Positions 39,101-54,100 of a DNA stretch of 64,000 nucleotides are shown here, piece after piece (position 1 is the first letter of the stretch; the number at the start of each line of letters is the position of its first letter). Origin of the DNA: Hymenolepis diminuta (lineage: Eukaryota; Platyhelminthes; Cestoda; Cyclophyllidea; Hymenolepididae); NCBI GenBank assembly GCA_900708905.1, contig CAADRB010000046.1:1047726-1111725 (forward strand). The letters are read 5' to 3'. Made by a program: the position numbers and the translations under genes. The notes beneath the pieces are model-generated. The model had not been told where the DNA came from. It did no database searches and worked only from the letters and a program-made list of their open reading frames with translations.

Positions 39101-42100
39101 GAGGTTTCAAATGAATTTCAATTTCTATTTGACTGTTTACCTATACATATATATTTGACGTTTCAACCATCCTTATCTTTACCAGGACTTAAAACAATCG
39201 GAAATTGGGCACTAGAGGACCTTGCTGATCCTTACGATCGTACAAGTTTTTCGTCGAAGCAACTCTAAGTTGCTACTTCTCTGCTCAAGATGAGCGCTTG
39301 AAACCATTCTTTCCCAATGCCCTTAAATTATTTATAATATAGCCTACAGATCTAATACACACCTTTTAAATAATGAAGGTAATTTTTTTGTATGTCTGAT
39401 GCCAATCGCAACAAGACATAACAGTTTTTTCTCTCTATTGTGAAGCGAATATATCTAAGTGTGTAGGTACATGAAAAAGACCGGCAATCTTGACCAATCG
39501 AGTTTAGTGTATTTTCTAGCCGTTCAATGATGTCTATTCCCGGTTTGCCTGTTGTTTTTGTTTGTATCTGCTCTTCTCTGTAGCATAACATAAGCAACTT
39601 GTAGATTCTATAAGAAATCGTAGCAGTTATAAATACGAAACGACCCAAATCACCACGTCAAAACATGATACACATTTCCGTATTAATATATTCATTTATA
39701 CTATGAGCCGTTTACAACCGTAATGTAAATAAATTCGTTCGAATAAAGGGCCATTGAAAGACGCGGGAATTAAAGGGCGGAAAATAAAGAATTGCATGAA
39801 TAAGAATTATTTTGGGGAAAATATAATTTTTTTATATGTAGCACCCCCGTTTGTAGATTTGATCACCGATCCATTCTTGTCTCGAGATCGACAGAGAGAC
39901 GAAAGAAATTCCATTGAGTCCTGGTAGTACGTGAGGGGTAATATCTTGATCGTTTCTTTCGCGTCTTTGCACTACTTCAGGAGATCACAGACTATTCGGG
40001 AGTTAGAGAGCTGTATGATTTAGAACACGAAAAGTGAATAGCATAAAGATCATTTGAAGAATGATGCCTTTCACAATTTGATAAATCAAACCTTCCTAGT
40101 TTGGGTTGTTTGTGATCGCAAAATCAAGTGTCCTTTCCGGTCTCCACGTCGTAGATATCGCCGCTATGCGGCCTGGTTATTATGGCCACTTTCCATGCGT
40201 GATCCAAATGATGGCTGAGGACATACACAAGATGGCCGCACTATATGCGCGCCTCGGGTCGCACTTTGTCGGGACACAAAGTTGTTTTGATAGCAACATC
40301 TCTTCACGCACTGTCCTCAAATCTTGACCTCTAAATTCTGCTGCGGGGGCTGATTGTCCTAATATGGCGAGAGATCTCCTCAGCTGAATAATCGATTGGT
40401 CGGAACAAAATTTGGCAAATAGCGAAATCAAATTGCGTACTTAGGTCCGTAACGAGCGTTTCTGGTACACTACGAGTTCACTAAGGATAGAGATAGCTGA
40501 TCTGCTTGTTGTCGGCGCGAGTAAAGTAACATCGCGTAACAACATAGGTGTATATTGAACCTATAGTGTATTGGTTTCGGTAACCGATGGAAGGTTAATA
40601 TGAATGGAAGGATGATGGATTTTGGCAACATGCAGACACTGGTTACATCCTCTCACGAGATTTTGCGCATTTGAAGGTTCGGGAGTAGGTGTCTGGAGCT
40701 TTTCATTTTCATCTGGGAACCCCATATGATTGACCCTATCGATCTAGTCTGGGCCCATGAGGTTGATATTTCCATCTGTGACGTAGCACTCCTTGACCAT
40801 CGTCTTCTCCAGGAATGCAGCCTCGCATCGCATCGACATGTAGAGTTGCACAGCATTAGACATCGGAGCCAGCGTCGATCCGGGTCTCAAATGGTATACC
40901 ATTAATGCTTAGGTCAAGGTATTTTCTAGAATTAATATTTAACTTCATTAGTGCACCACAGCTCTGTCTCGGCAGAAGCCTTCTTTGTGGCCATTATCGT
41001 TTCAGTTCTGCTAGCGACATCTTTGACAGGGCAGTCTCAATGATAGTGAATACTACTATTCGAAAATGTAGTATGGTAACACCACAATATAAAATGGGTC
41101 AAATCACCACTCCAAAACATGGTGCACATTTTCGTATTAATACGTCTATTTATAAGCCACTTACAACCGTAGTGTAAATAAATTTGTTTGAATAAAGGGG
41201 AATTAAAAGGTGGAAAATAAAAAAATCTTACATATAAGAATTATTTTTGGGAAGTTATTTTTTTCCTTTCATGTATCACCTATATAACCTCATTATCTCT
41301 AAACTTAGTACGTTGTGTCTGTATTATTCACTCTCAGCCACCTCCATCATCTACAGTTTACCCCTCTTTTAAAGGCATCGGGCCTGGCCGGGTCCACATT
41401 ACCGGCACAATATAAATGAAAGGGTCAGCTTTGATGAAGATACGGCAAACTCATAATGGTCAATATTTAGGCACACTTTATTCCACCTCGCTACCACTTT
41501 ATTGATAAAATTTCTTGGACAGGCTTTTGATTTGCTTAATTCTGCACTCTTTTCCGTAATCAAATGTGAGAAGGAAAAAGGCGTACCTATATCGAGGGGC
41601 ATAAATCTTCATGATAATTATTATCTGGAGAGTGGCCGTGATTCACTCAAAGTGAAAAAAGTCTTTTTGTACATCAAAGTATAAATGCCATTTCCTCTGG
41701 CGTAATAGAGTTACGTTTATTAGAAGGACTAGATTGTTTTCTATTTATAAGTTTACACATGCATATTTCTTCACTTGATTGTCTCTATTCTAAGTTCCAC
41801 CTTTGTGTTATGAATGGATTTGTGTTTCTGGTTACATTCAATGCTGATTGACTAGAAATTGAGATAAAATAATGATTATTCTTCCCACGTTATCCCCCTC
41901 ATTCGTCCAACAATGTTGTCCAAAAATTGCTGTACCCGTAGCCCAACTATTAACGCTCTCGTCTGCGAAGTCAGAGGTCAAGGGTTTGATACCAGTTTGT
42001 GCGCACCCAATGAGCGGAATGGCCAACTGCATTAATTAAGTCTGGTTAGTGAAGGATGTGGGGGAATTCGAATTTTACACCAAAGAGGCTCCATAATGCT

Positions 42101-45100
42101 ATTCCTCTACGCTGGAAAAGTGCTGTAAAACGCTTTCTTTAATGAGCATTAATGGGCATTATTATTATTATTCAGAACATCAATAGATTTCATTTAATTC
42201 GAAGCAAATTTAGTCTTAGAATATTTTGATCTCTCCATCAGAGATAAGCCGATGACAGTTATTTTGTCAATTTGATTTAAGGAAAGTGATCATTTAAGGT
42301 TCATATCCCAGATATTATTTGAGTAGGGTTATGTATAGCTTTAAATGGTGCATTTACTGACGGCATGAGAGAACAAAATCCCAAGCGTTCGGCTTTGAAA
42401 TTTGAACATCCCTCTACAGCTTTCCATTAATACGATTTTCGTCTGGTATATTTGAAGTCATTAGCCTTTGATGACAACTTAGTTTAGAAGTTTGTTGAGT
42501 GAACTTCTATTTTTCATAATCGAAGATTTTTAATCCTTTGTATTTCTCGTAATGGCGAATTTCTGGTTAGAATTAAAGTATAAGAAAGCTTATGAGTGAA
42601 AAGCAGTTGGGGTCTCATCTTCATAGCTACAAAGAGATTAGTACCAAACGAGATTTGCAGTTGGTGGTGAACAATCGTCTTGCTTTATGATTAAAATAGT
42701 CTGATAATTGTTAATTCTATTCAAGACCATAGCTGAGAGGAGTTAAGAGTTGGTTTCTTTCTGTAACAGCTTGCTAACCAACTGGCTTATGTCCACTTCC
42801 TTCGTATGCTGATGGTGACATCTTTCGTATTTAAGTACATTTATGGCCATTTGGCGATGTTGCCCAATTTTTCGAAGTTAGACTCTCTAATTATAGGTAT
42901 AGTTAATGGAATATGTGTGAATTAAACGGTTTCATTAAGTTCACGAGGTTGGTAAGCGGCCGTCAGACTTTCTGCGTCACCCGATGGCACGGAATAATAA
43001 ATGGGCTCAGCTAAGATGTACTTTCTGTATACGTCAAGCGTCGAAGTAGCGGATGTTCGGCTGTTTCATTGATTTATATACATTTAAATGGCAGCGTGAG
43101 TGTTTCGTTCAAGTTAATTTTACGGCGGTTAGAAATTAGGTCAAAATTTAATTTAACCATTTGTGGTTAACTCTTTTGTCTGAGGACTAATGGTGGTCGA
43201 CATGCGCAACATTAATGCTCATCGGTGAATAGCCAATGTCAGTTACCACATTAGTAAATTTTTGTCATCAAGAATTTTAGAATGAGTTTATCATAAATGC
43301 AGCACTGATATATCTCTACTCAAGTTAAGTGTTGTTAACGCTTTCTTTAATGGTTTTTGTGAATTTTTTTTAGATTTTAAATAATTTATTTGGGACTATG
43401 TATTTCAGTTAAAAGGGAAGGGTTTTTAATTGAATCATTCATCTATGAAGATATTTTTGAATTACTGACACCCAAATAGTACCCGTTTCTAAATTGAAAT
43501 CACTCAAATGCCATTCATTTTAAAATCTTTAATCAACGTAATCCTTCTTTAAGAGGGGGGTTAGATTAGAAATGAGGAGTAGAAGTGGCGTACTTTGTAT
43601 GATACTTTTAATTTCTATTCCAGATTTTAGGTCAAAAAAGGGTATAGTTGATTTAGGGAGTTTATATGATAAGTGTAGTCTTCATCTGAAAAAAATCCTT
43701 AGATTGAAGTTGGAACCCTTATTGAAAACATTGTTTAAAGCTGTCTACTTGTAAATGACCGTTAACTGGTGTTGGTTCCCACTTAATTTATCTCTTGTAA
43801 TTCTTTATTTCGAAGAAACGTATAAACACCACTGTATCGAATAAATAAAGCCTGCATTCTCCCTTTTCTTGTTTTAGCTAACGGAGAGTACCATGTACCG
43901 ACTGATAGAAGCTTACGGAGCTTTAATGTTTATCCAGAATTCCCTCACTGATTCTCTTAACAAACTAAAAGCCAATCGGACCTTTGCGGAGAAGTCAGCG
44001 GTACGTCCTCATTTGTTCTAAGTATCCTTCATTACAATGTTATGCAATCTGTGTTTTTCTCTATAAAACCGATACTTAGTTTATCCTCGCGCCAGACTCT
44101 TAATTAGAATTAGGTTTCACCTATGCGTCAAATTTTAATTTTTCAAGAGTGACTTTGTGACTAACGCACTGTGTAAGCGGATACCACTATTGGCACAAAT
44201 GCACACGCAGTTTTAAAGTGAATAAATAAATTCTAGCCTGTTTGCTATCAATTAACTTCCTTGCGGAATAGCTAGGTCCTGTATGAGGTTGTATACTAGG
44301 ATCTGAGTAAGAGCTAAAATGGTCCCTGCAGCTATGTAATAGGCAATTTGGTTCTTGCAACACTATTTGGACAGAAAGATGCACAGCTTTGGTACTTCTT
44401 CTTGCTCATTCCTCAGCTCACTGCTTCCCTCAAAGTTAAAAGCAGTTCTCTGCAAAAGTCCCATAATACTTATAAGCATTGATTTAGCACTCTCATAGAT
44501 GTTGAATTAGCCACTTTCATCCTTTTGAAGTCTCGGGGTTTTCAAGAAATAGGGCATTAGAAGTTGTTAGAGTTCATTTGGCAGATTTTTATATTACAAT
44601 GATTTCTCCAATATAATAAATGATCTTCCTGTTAATCTCACGATTAGGTGTCATTTTTGTTGATTAGGGAAGGAAATACGTCCTAGATCATTTTATTGCT
44701 CTGTATGTGTAGGTCGTTTTTTGGCCGCTGATCGTACAAGTCCGTAATAAAGTCAAGTTCATCAATCTGTTACCTCAGGACCAACAAACACTTTTTTATT
44801 TCACACATCTTGTCAAATGCGCTATGGGGCTTTAAATAAGCAGGCACTCGGTTCGGTTTTGTGCAGATAAAGGCATCGAGATAAGTAACTTTTCGTCTTT
44901 TTTATATAAGTTGTTGAAAATGAAGGGAAATCGGTCTTAATTCTATGAAGAAAGAAAAAAGGATATATATATATATATATATATATACATGCAGGTAGCT
45001 ATATAGAGGTGCGGAGGGGTTGTAGTATGGTGGTATCATCTCACCACATTTCCATCTCAAATATAAAGCATACATTGATATGTAGTTACGATTTTCAGTA

Positions 45101-48100
45101 GCAGGCTTTGGGTTGTATAATCTCACTTGGCTGATTTTAATGTGTTTGCCACTGTTTTTGTAGGCTTGTGAAAAAGATCCACGAACTAAACGTCGTACCA
45201 TAACCGACTGCTACTTGATCATCATCCAACGTTGGACCAAAATTGAAACCCTCCTTGCCGGGATCATATCAGATACCATTGGTTAGTTAATTGTACATTC
45301 TTAAACATTTACTATCTCTCACTACAAATCGAGATGTTAAGTATGTTCGTTGATGCTCTTCTCTTGCAATAGTGTTCTATCAAAGTTTAGTGAGTTGAAG
45401 TTATTACTTAAATAGGTTTCAAACTTGAGAGAGAAAACCAAAAGTTATTTTTAGTATAAAATGCAGTTTAATTTCCGTCTAAAGCATCATTTCTAATGGT
45501 AAATTTATACCATGCAGTATTCAAGCGATGAATAACCATAAAATTAGTACAAAATGTTCCACTGCAGATGAAAATGAATAACTTGTAAGAAATTCGCCTG
45601 ACACCAATCACGGTAGTGTACTAATATAATGGTTTATTGGAGAAGATTAAACAAGGTGACGACTAGAAGCCGTTGGAGGATAGTACCATTATTATAGCAT
45701 CGGAGCGATAACCGGTATAAATTTATGTGGATTTCCAGAAATGATTAATATGGGTTATGTATTTTTATTAACTGGCCGTTGGGCTTTTTCGCATCTCATT
45801 ATAGGAGGAGTACCGTTATTTTTTATTCTTTTTCCATTGTAGTTTGCAAGTTTCACTAACATATACTAGCATTTATGCATTCAGATATATAACCAGGTTA
45901 TATTATTTTAGAAACCAATCTATAGTCTCTAAAGTCCATAATGATACGAATTTATTTACGAGAAAAGAGTCGGTTCTTTGAATAAATTACTTTTACAGAC
46001 TGAGATTCACCTTTCATTCCGATGCCTTTCTGATGAGTTATGTGCTTAATGTATTCAATTATCTCAGCGTATATATTGGTTCAGATGCTGAAATAAGAAT
46101 ACGTATTTACCACAGAGGCGTATCTATGATGGCTTATCAAGTAAATACTTTTGGTACAAGCGAGACATTATGATGCTTGTGATAATGCAAAGAAGAAAAA
46201 ACTGCTGCAAGTTGTAGTCATTGGCTAAGAATACGAATAAAGGGAACAGAAAATGAGTTTAATATAGTAAAAAAGGGGAGGGATCCAAAAAGATCTTGAA
46301 GTTAAAGCATCAAAAGTCTTACTTTACCTTAAATCTCGACACGTTGGGTTTTCCATTTTCTCATATGAAGCAGGTTACTGCGTAATTCCTTTTATTCTAA
46401 ATTTCATGATTCTACTTCCAGTTTCGTAAGTGTAATTATATCCACCGTATTCACAGCTAGCTTTCGACTGAATTATTTCGGTGGTTGATAATACAACCTC
46501 AATTTATTGATAACTTTTTTACGGCCAGAACAGGTATTTTTGACCGGCAAAGACTTTTTAACATGTCAAATATTATAATATGAAATGGGCAATATTAAAC
46601 AGGCAAAATTATTCTTTTCTTTGATGTAACTAGATCGACGAGAGCGGTCATATCTCTCCACCTAATATTCTAAACTTGAACACCATAGGAATGTACGTCG
46701 GATTTACACTAGTAGAGGTCATGGTAATCTTCATCCTAATGCGTTTTCTTTGCTTTTGCGGACATACTTATTGCTATTCTAAAGCATCATGGCTCCTTGA
46801 GTTTATCTAATTGCTGTTGCTGTCCTAGAATATAAACTCAAGCGAAATACTAAGGTGTCTGCACATCTGCACAATTAAAACAGTCACTGTGAGTTGCACA
46901 GTCTAGTTAAACAAACCGGTCACAGCGTCGCACAGCGGTCCTACATTGTATGTATGCTTGTGCTTGTGTTTGTGTACCTGATCGTATACAACATTAAATC
47001 ACACACATTCGTGAATTCACGTGGAACAGGCGGTGGAATCTATCTAACTAAATAAAATCATTCACCTTGGCTCTTCCAAATTAAAAAGTAATGCCGTTTT
47101 GGACCTGATCAAGTGTGCAAACGCATTAGTACACACATGTATATATATATATATATATATATATTTGCACATTTACTAAAGTGAGGAGAGGGAGGTTTTT
47201 GCATGTCGTTGATAGAGTTGTGCGTTCCAGTTCCGCTTAAGTAACTGTTTTTAAACCGAAAAGCAAAAAATTATTTTTGATTGATGTGGGAGCTTCGGTT
47301 GGTATAGAGTTTTGTGGGAACTGTTTTGGCTCAAATTTTATCTCTTTAGTTGACGATTTCAGTTGAGCAGTATTATTCACGTGAGGATAGGCAACGCAAC
47401 GTAAATGTACTATTACAATCTTACTCGTGAATTAAGAAAGTAGTAGTACTAACTACTAATCAAACGTTGATGAACTCTGTTAGCTTAATATGGCGTAATG
47501 TGGGATACACCTCGACTGAACTTGGGTCTGCAACCATTGTTCGATTTAACTGTCAGATATAAGCTTTCCTGCTATCTTTCCACATTCAGAGCTGCCCTGT
47601 GAAATGTGAAACTGAAAGTAATAGGGGTAATTGGAAAAAGCCTCTATGAATTTGACCTTCAGAATGAAACAAAGCTAGAACCAAAAAACCTAACCGAAGA
47701 ATGTCAACATCAAATTTACGCAAATGTATGAAGTTTAGTAGCCTTCTCTCCTCAGATTACTTATATTTAAAAGCCAATTTTCATTTTTTCCTATTCGTTT
47801 CATTGATACGACCTTTAAATCTTATTAGTATCTCAATGGTCAGTGGCTCAGCTATTAACGTTAGGGTTATCGATTCAATGCTCATTGGTGCACGCTCAAT
47901 GAACGGAATGTCTAAATCTGGCCGAGTGAGTAGCGTAAATTCACTATTTAATTTGTTTAAACGAAGTAGGTAAATGCAAAAAAGGGTAAAAATACAGAGA
48001 TGTTATTTATCCAGAAAGTTTGGAAGATTCACTAGTGGTTTTATGTTTATATTTTTTTGCTAAATTTAGATAACTTAAACCAAAAATCGTATTTAAGGTA

Positions 48101-51100
48101 CGATTTGATTGTGTAATTTCATCTTTGAAACTAAAGTTTGTTCATAGCCTCGTTTGTGGTTAGGGGTTCTTTGTCCTTAAAAATTGCATCCCTTGAGATT
48201 TTGATAGTTTTCGGCTGGAGCTTAGCCTTTGATGTAAGCGGCGGAAAATTTGTTTACTGCGGTGAAGCATTGCATTTCCTTAATCCCATTCAATTCATAT
48301 TCTGATTGCAAAAAGGCATACACTGAAATTATTGATCAGGTTTAAAAGAATGGATGTTGCAGCGTTCTCAGCTTGTATAGACTCGATATTTATTCTAATT
48401 TTCAGGGCAGTAGGATGATGATAGTTTAAATCTATTATCCTTGTTAAGCCAATTAAAGACTGATATTGTCAAATTATTGTTTTAGTCTTCGTGACTGTTC
48501 GCTATTTCTTCAGGATCAACAGTTATTTCTATTTTTGTTTTTTTAAATCATGAGAGTTTTTGGACTTGTTGCTCCTGTGATCGACGTAGCCTTTAAGGAG
48601 GTTACACGGGATCGGTGTAAAAGTATTCATTCTCTTTTCTTGTATTTGTCTATTATTTATTTATTAACATCATGCCATCTGAAAGATAGAAAGAAATTAT
48701 TATCATCCCTAGCAAAATTCAAACAATAACCTAATAAAATCAATGTACCATGCATACCACTAAATTAGAATTTAATATTTAGGATTTGGCTACTTTCTAA
48801 AACTCTCTTGACTCTGAAGTAAGAGTAAAGCCACGTTTGAAAGATGGAGACGCATGTCACTCTAAGAATGTCAATTTATTCAGCCAAAACAAAGACTTAT
48901 ATGGGTTCGTGTCAATAAGGAATAAATTCTTTACTTGTTGGTCAATAATGGTGAAGTGACGAAGCTACCTAACGAATCTTTTGTATTTTTTCAGTTCAAG
49001 ACGATTGCACTGAATTAAACGACCTCAATACCTCACGCAAGGCCGCACAGAGTCTCCTGCTAGGCGCCCAACAAAAGTTGACCGACTTAGTCCACGCAGA
49101 TAAGTTGCGCTACTTTGCGGACAACCTAAAAGAAGATTGGGTTGACGTGAACTCCAACGGAGACGTTAAGCACCGAACTCTCCTGGAGTGGATGAAAGCA
49201 CCTGGTGCCAAACTTATCAACTACGATAAACTTACCATTCAGAGCCGAAAAGAGGGTGGCAAACTTTGTAATATTGGTATGTTAAGTGTGCAATTCTTAG
49301 GATATGAGAAATAGTCTGTCAACCGATAGGAGGTATTTATCCGAATGGGATTGTTTCCTTTCACATTTTAAGGTGATAATAATCGAGGAGAGTTTTTTTC
49401 TCAATTTGAAATAATTGCCTTCACATACTACATTTTTCCAGTATTTTGCACAAGCAGTGTGACAGTCAAATTAGGTTTGTAAAATGCGACTCACATACAG
49501 TGATTTGATTACTTCCCAACACATTACTGAATGCTGGTCATCACAAGAATGATTTACTTAGCTGTTATACCTTGCCGCTATCACTTTCAACCATCTTGAT
49601 TATAGTAACTCAGTCAGAAATGATAGAAGAAGATAGAAACCTAGTAACCTAATGATTTCCTCATTATTATGAAGCTAAAAATACCTATATATACCTCTGG
49701 ATATAGAATTGACTAGCCACTTGCGTAACCAGTAATGGTGACAGTGACGACAATTTCTTCTTAGATCTGATAATAGAAATAAAGAATCGAATAATCTCAT
49801 GCATAGGGGATGAATTCTGTTCAGAGCGTCAAGGGTATTCGCTTCTGCTTCCATTGTTTACATTGAGAGTCGTTGGTCAACGCGTTCAGTGTGTACATTT
49901 GTAAAATCGGAGATCATATGCCCAATACTCATCCGCACACATCCAGTGTGCGTCAATATGTGCTAAATTGGTGAAAAGAGAATTTGCGGAATGTCGTGCT
50001 TCTCTTCAAATGTACTTCCCGTCATTGAAATTCGAATTAAATATAGAGGCCCGAAACAGCTTTTCTCCAATGTGGGCCTGGGAATTAATGTAATGGTCTG
50101 TGTTAAGTGTTTTGGTCTCAAAGGTCGTTGCGTAAATTTTTTAACATTTCCCTCGATTTGCTAAAAATAAGTTTGAGCCAAGTAAAAGCTCGACTTTTTC
50201 TACTTCGCTTCGATTTATTGTTTCCTTTTCTTAAATTCACTTTAAATCTTAAATTTCTTAAATTCACTTAAAAAATTTTGGCACTAAATGTTATTACGTA
50301 GCAAACTAGAAGTCCCGGTAGTGATCTCTTAGAGCAAACCAACCTAGAAAACTCGGTAATGTAGCGACTTAACACAGAAGCCAGTAGCTCCCCGCGGAAT
50401 ACAGCACGTCATAGGAACACCTGTACCAACGAAAGTCAATCTCGATCGGTATCGGCATAAACAATTAGGCATAATTACAAAATGTTTTTTACCAGTGAGG
50501 AAATTAAGAAGGAAATTCCATTTTTATTTATAGAAGAAATATTAGAAGCGGAGAAAAATATTTATCTTCTAAAGCCAAAATATTTTGATATCTCCACAAT
50601 TTTCTTTACTACTTGACTTTTTATCTTTTAATAATAACGGTAGGTTTAGTTTTATTCCATACTTTATCTCATATTAAAATTGAGATAACATTAGCCAATA
50701 AATTTATAACTTTATTATAAATTTGATGGCCCTTACCATTCTAGGTTTAAGAATAGGTATTTTAGAGCTTTTGGACATTTTAGGATCATTAAATGGTATT
50801 TACTTAAGAGCGTTGTCTAACCATTCAATCATTCATCGTTGCAGAACTGCATGGAGTTGCTCTGAAAGATTGCTTCTTTCTCCTTCGACAAGATCCAGAA
50901 ACGAGAAAATTCTCCCTGTTCCGAGAATCTAGCATGGTAAGTTGATAATTGTTTATGCATCTTCTTGAGATAATCTGTTATGTTCTGTATACTCTTAGCA
51001 TTAATCCTAACTAAGGAGGAGCAGAGAGAACACATTATCTACAGCTAATCAGGCATTATTGTGCATAATCTTTAGACCTACTATGCACGAAGAGACGTCT

Positions 51101-54100
51101 AAATTATGATTTCTGAGAGGCGAATTAGGAATAATGGGTTAAGTGTAAATGAAGTGATGGAAGCGGTTAATTGACCGGACAAACGCATGTAAGTAGATAT
51201 ACAATACAGGGGTGCATATCATTATGAATAATCCCTTTTTTTTTAATCTTTTCAGTCCATTAATGCTGGTTCATACATCGGGATGTGTGGTTTAGATGAG
51301 AGTAAATGTTATTGATTATTATTGAAAATCAAATTACGTATTACCCTGTTTATAATTTCATTTCCTTGTTTGACGCCATTATCACAATGTGTACTTGCTT
51401 CCTGGATCTTTGTAAAATATGTTCGCTCAAAAATGCGCTTTTTATCTATTCAAAACGATATTTTAAGTTATTTTGTAGAAAGATACCGTAGTGTCTCCCA
51501 AGTTTTCTTTTACTAATTTTAACATAAATTTAATTGCATCCAACTGACGATTTTTCTAGTATCGTGATTTCAAAAGTTGCTCGTTATATTTTATTATATA
51601 AATTTCGAAGGTTTTCTGAAGGTAAGGTTTGTACGATTTTGACCTATTCTTTTCTAGTTAAGCTTGAATTTTTTCTCTACTTGAGTTTGATAGCATGCAC
51701 TAATTAAAAGTGTCGACTACTTTGTTATGTCAATGATAGCTTTTCCCCCTTCCTTCAAAGCTTATAAAAACAACTGTATCAGATTCTGATCACAGAGTTA
51801 CTCATATTTAAAACACAAATACCAATGCTGGATCATTAATATTATCCTTTCTTCGTATATTTCATGGGATACATTTCTTTTTTCTATAACGGTTGAAAAC
51901 CTTTCATATGAAAGTGTCTTTTTTTAGAAACGCTGGTAGGATAATTTATGACTTGAATAGTTTTTAAGATTCTTTTTGAATTTTCATTAAAATAAACTCA
52001 TTAACACTATCGTTAATCAAATTTATCCTATTCACTTTCTTTCTCCATAGCCACCCATTCTAATATGGACGAAACACTTTGGTTACTTCCGCGACCAAGC
52101 TGGCTCTCCATTGACCTTCATCATCCTTATGGACTCAAAGAACTCAGCTCCCACTCTGACCAAATTCATTTGTTCCACACATGATGAGGTCGCTCGATGG
52201 CAGAAAATCTTCTCCGAGGGGTTCGACAACTTTGGCAAGCCAGAAGAGTCTGAAATGGAAAGTATACGTAAGTTCCAGCCATGATAAGTTAGTTCGCAGA
52301 ATCGATTTGATTTTTACTAACAGTAAATTTTGGTTTGTTCAATTTGCACAGTCCATAACTTTCAAGATGGAATGAACCTATGCGGCCTTCGTCCGCTATC
52401 AAACATGGCACAGAATGTTTATAAAATATAAAATAGTGACAATATGATGAATATATCCTTTCTTAAAAAAACGAACATGCTATCTCTACCAAATGCCTTT
52501 TCACTAATCCCCGAGTGAATCTAACGAAGATATTATGTATAAAGATCAGTCAAACGCCACTGTTGTTCAAGGGGGATCTTTACTTTTCACTGTTATTATT
52601 AACCGCACTGGTAGCATTATATTTTACGATTTTTTATTGATGTGGGGAGGGGATCAAAAGGATACGGAAGACAACACAGGACTAGGTGAATTTAATTTAG
52701 CTGAATAAGCAGTGTCATTGATTAGATGAAACTTAATTTTCTGAAAAAAAAACTACATAGGGCACTTTTGGTGATTTGCCTTACTCGCATGAAGATTCAT
52801 CAAAGATTGCTGGGGGTACAAAGAAATATTAGTATTGAGTAATATAATGACGTAGCGATCAAAGTTGAGTAAAAAGATAGTGGAATACGAATTTTCACTG
52901 GAGAAGACACGGGATATTACTATTCTGTTCATGAGAAGTGTTGAAGATTACTTTTCTCTATGAGTGCGCCGGTGACGTATTCATCAAGAAATTGATGCTC
53001 ATCGGTTTACATTCAGTAATGTAAATGGCTAGTTAAAAATGGAGTGGTATAATGTGAGGTTCCCGCAGGCGGGACTTCTTCCCTTTATTCAAGTGTTGTT
53101 AACACCTAATGGGCTAGACAATTTTACCCTCTGTGAGACTGATGAGTAATGAATCACCAGTTTCTTTTCTGGTTAATCGGTTACCAAATATTGTCAGTGA
53201 AAATCCTCCTTTTCGTGCCATTGCTGACACCCACGAACTACTATACTTTTTCTTATTAGAGGCAGTCAGATGACTTGAATTAGTTTACGTCATACATGCA
53301 TGCATACATACATATTCATTTATGTTCATAAATAGGAGGGGGTTTATCTGTTTTATACGGTCCTTGTACTCTCTTCTCTCCCTCTCTTTTAATGTCGTTA
53401 TTTACATCGTTAATTCTTGTTTATGATGATGTTACTGAGGCTGTAAATGACATCATCAATTACACACATAAAATATCTCAATAAAAAGCAATTAGGCACT
53501 CTACTATTACCAAAGTGGGGAAATGGGAATGCGTAGAGTATGTAAGGTTTTCTCATTAGTATTGCCGTCTCACTCCTTTCTGCACCTATTTTGAAAATGA
53601 TATGGAAATATCTTTCGACCCTTCTTCGATCGAATTGAATTCTGGAAAATGTTTCGATATCTTAAAACCTTGGAGGCGACTCTAAATTCTTTGTTCATTC
53701 TTTGACTGAAATTACCTCATGATGTATGGTAATAAAATTCTTTGGGATGAAAAGATGATCACACTAATGAAAAATGAAATACCTCACCCTTGAACACTTT
53801 AATAATCTTGTGGAAATATAATAACGTCAGATATGGTGTGGTTCAGTTACAAATCAGTCCAATAAACCAAGTTATTTACACACGAAGGAACAGTTCTAAT
53901 CAATAGATTAAGCCATGTATACTTGTATACTCTTGAGTCGTGTCCAATTTGAGATGTATTTTATGTAAAAATGGGCTGATGTAAAAAGCTGGCCTCAGGT
54001 GCTTTGCTATGCCCGAAACATAAGAAACTATCTCCTAATTACAATGTCGTTGTTGAGGCCCGCATTTTACTGCTGCCGCATATTGTTGACTGGTAATTGA

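Larger units (their letters stand above)
36782..43877. other. RhoGEF intron 4 (7.1 kb), rich in mobile-element remnants
   Basis: The largest intron, splitting the DH domain. It holds the Ty3/gypsy remnant (39559-41278) and SINE-like copies near 39.2, 41.9 and 43.2 kb. A stretch at 37465-37530 (GTGACGCAGTGGCCAACATT) weakly recalls the tRNA-like head. No nested gene is supported. Confidence 0.8.
45282..48994. other. RhoGEF intron 6 (3.7 kb)
   Basis: Holds a TG/CA-rich stretch (about 46920-47040), an (AT)n tract at 47140-47165 and a partial SINE-like copy at 47835-47945. No gene seen. The open frame at 47701-47973 overlaps that repeat. Confidence 0.75.

Noticed and set aside
39352..39648. 98-codon - strand ORF next to LTR A
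   Set aside because: It overlaps the LTR-like repeat by about 90 bases and shows no reverse transcriptase, integrase or other motif.
41934..42010. A functional tRNA gene
   Set aside because: The B-box-like block is present, but I could not fold a full cloverleaf with an acceptor stem. Diverged copies elsewhere point to a tRNA-derived repeat.
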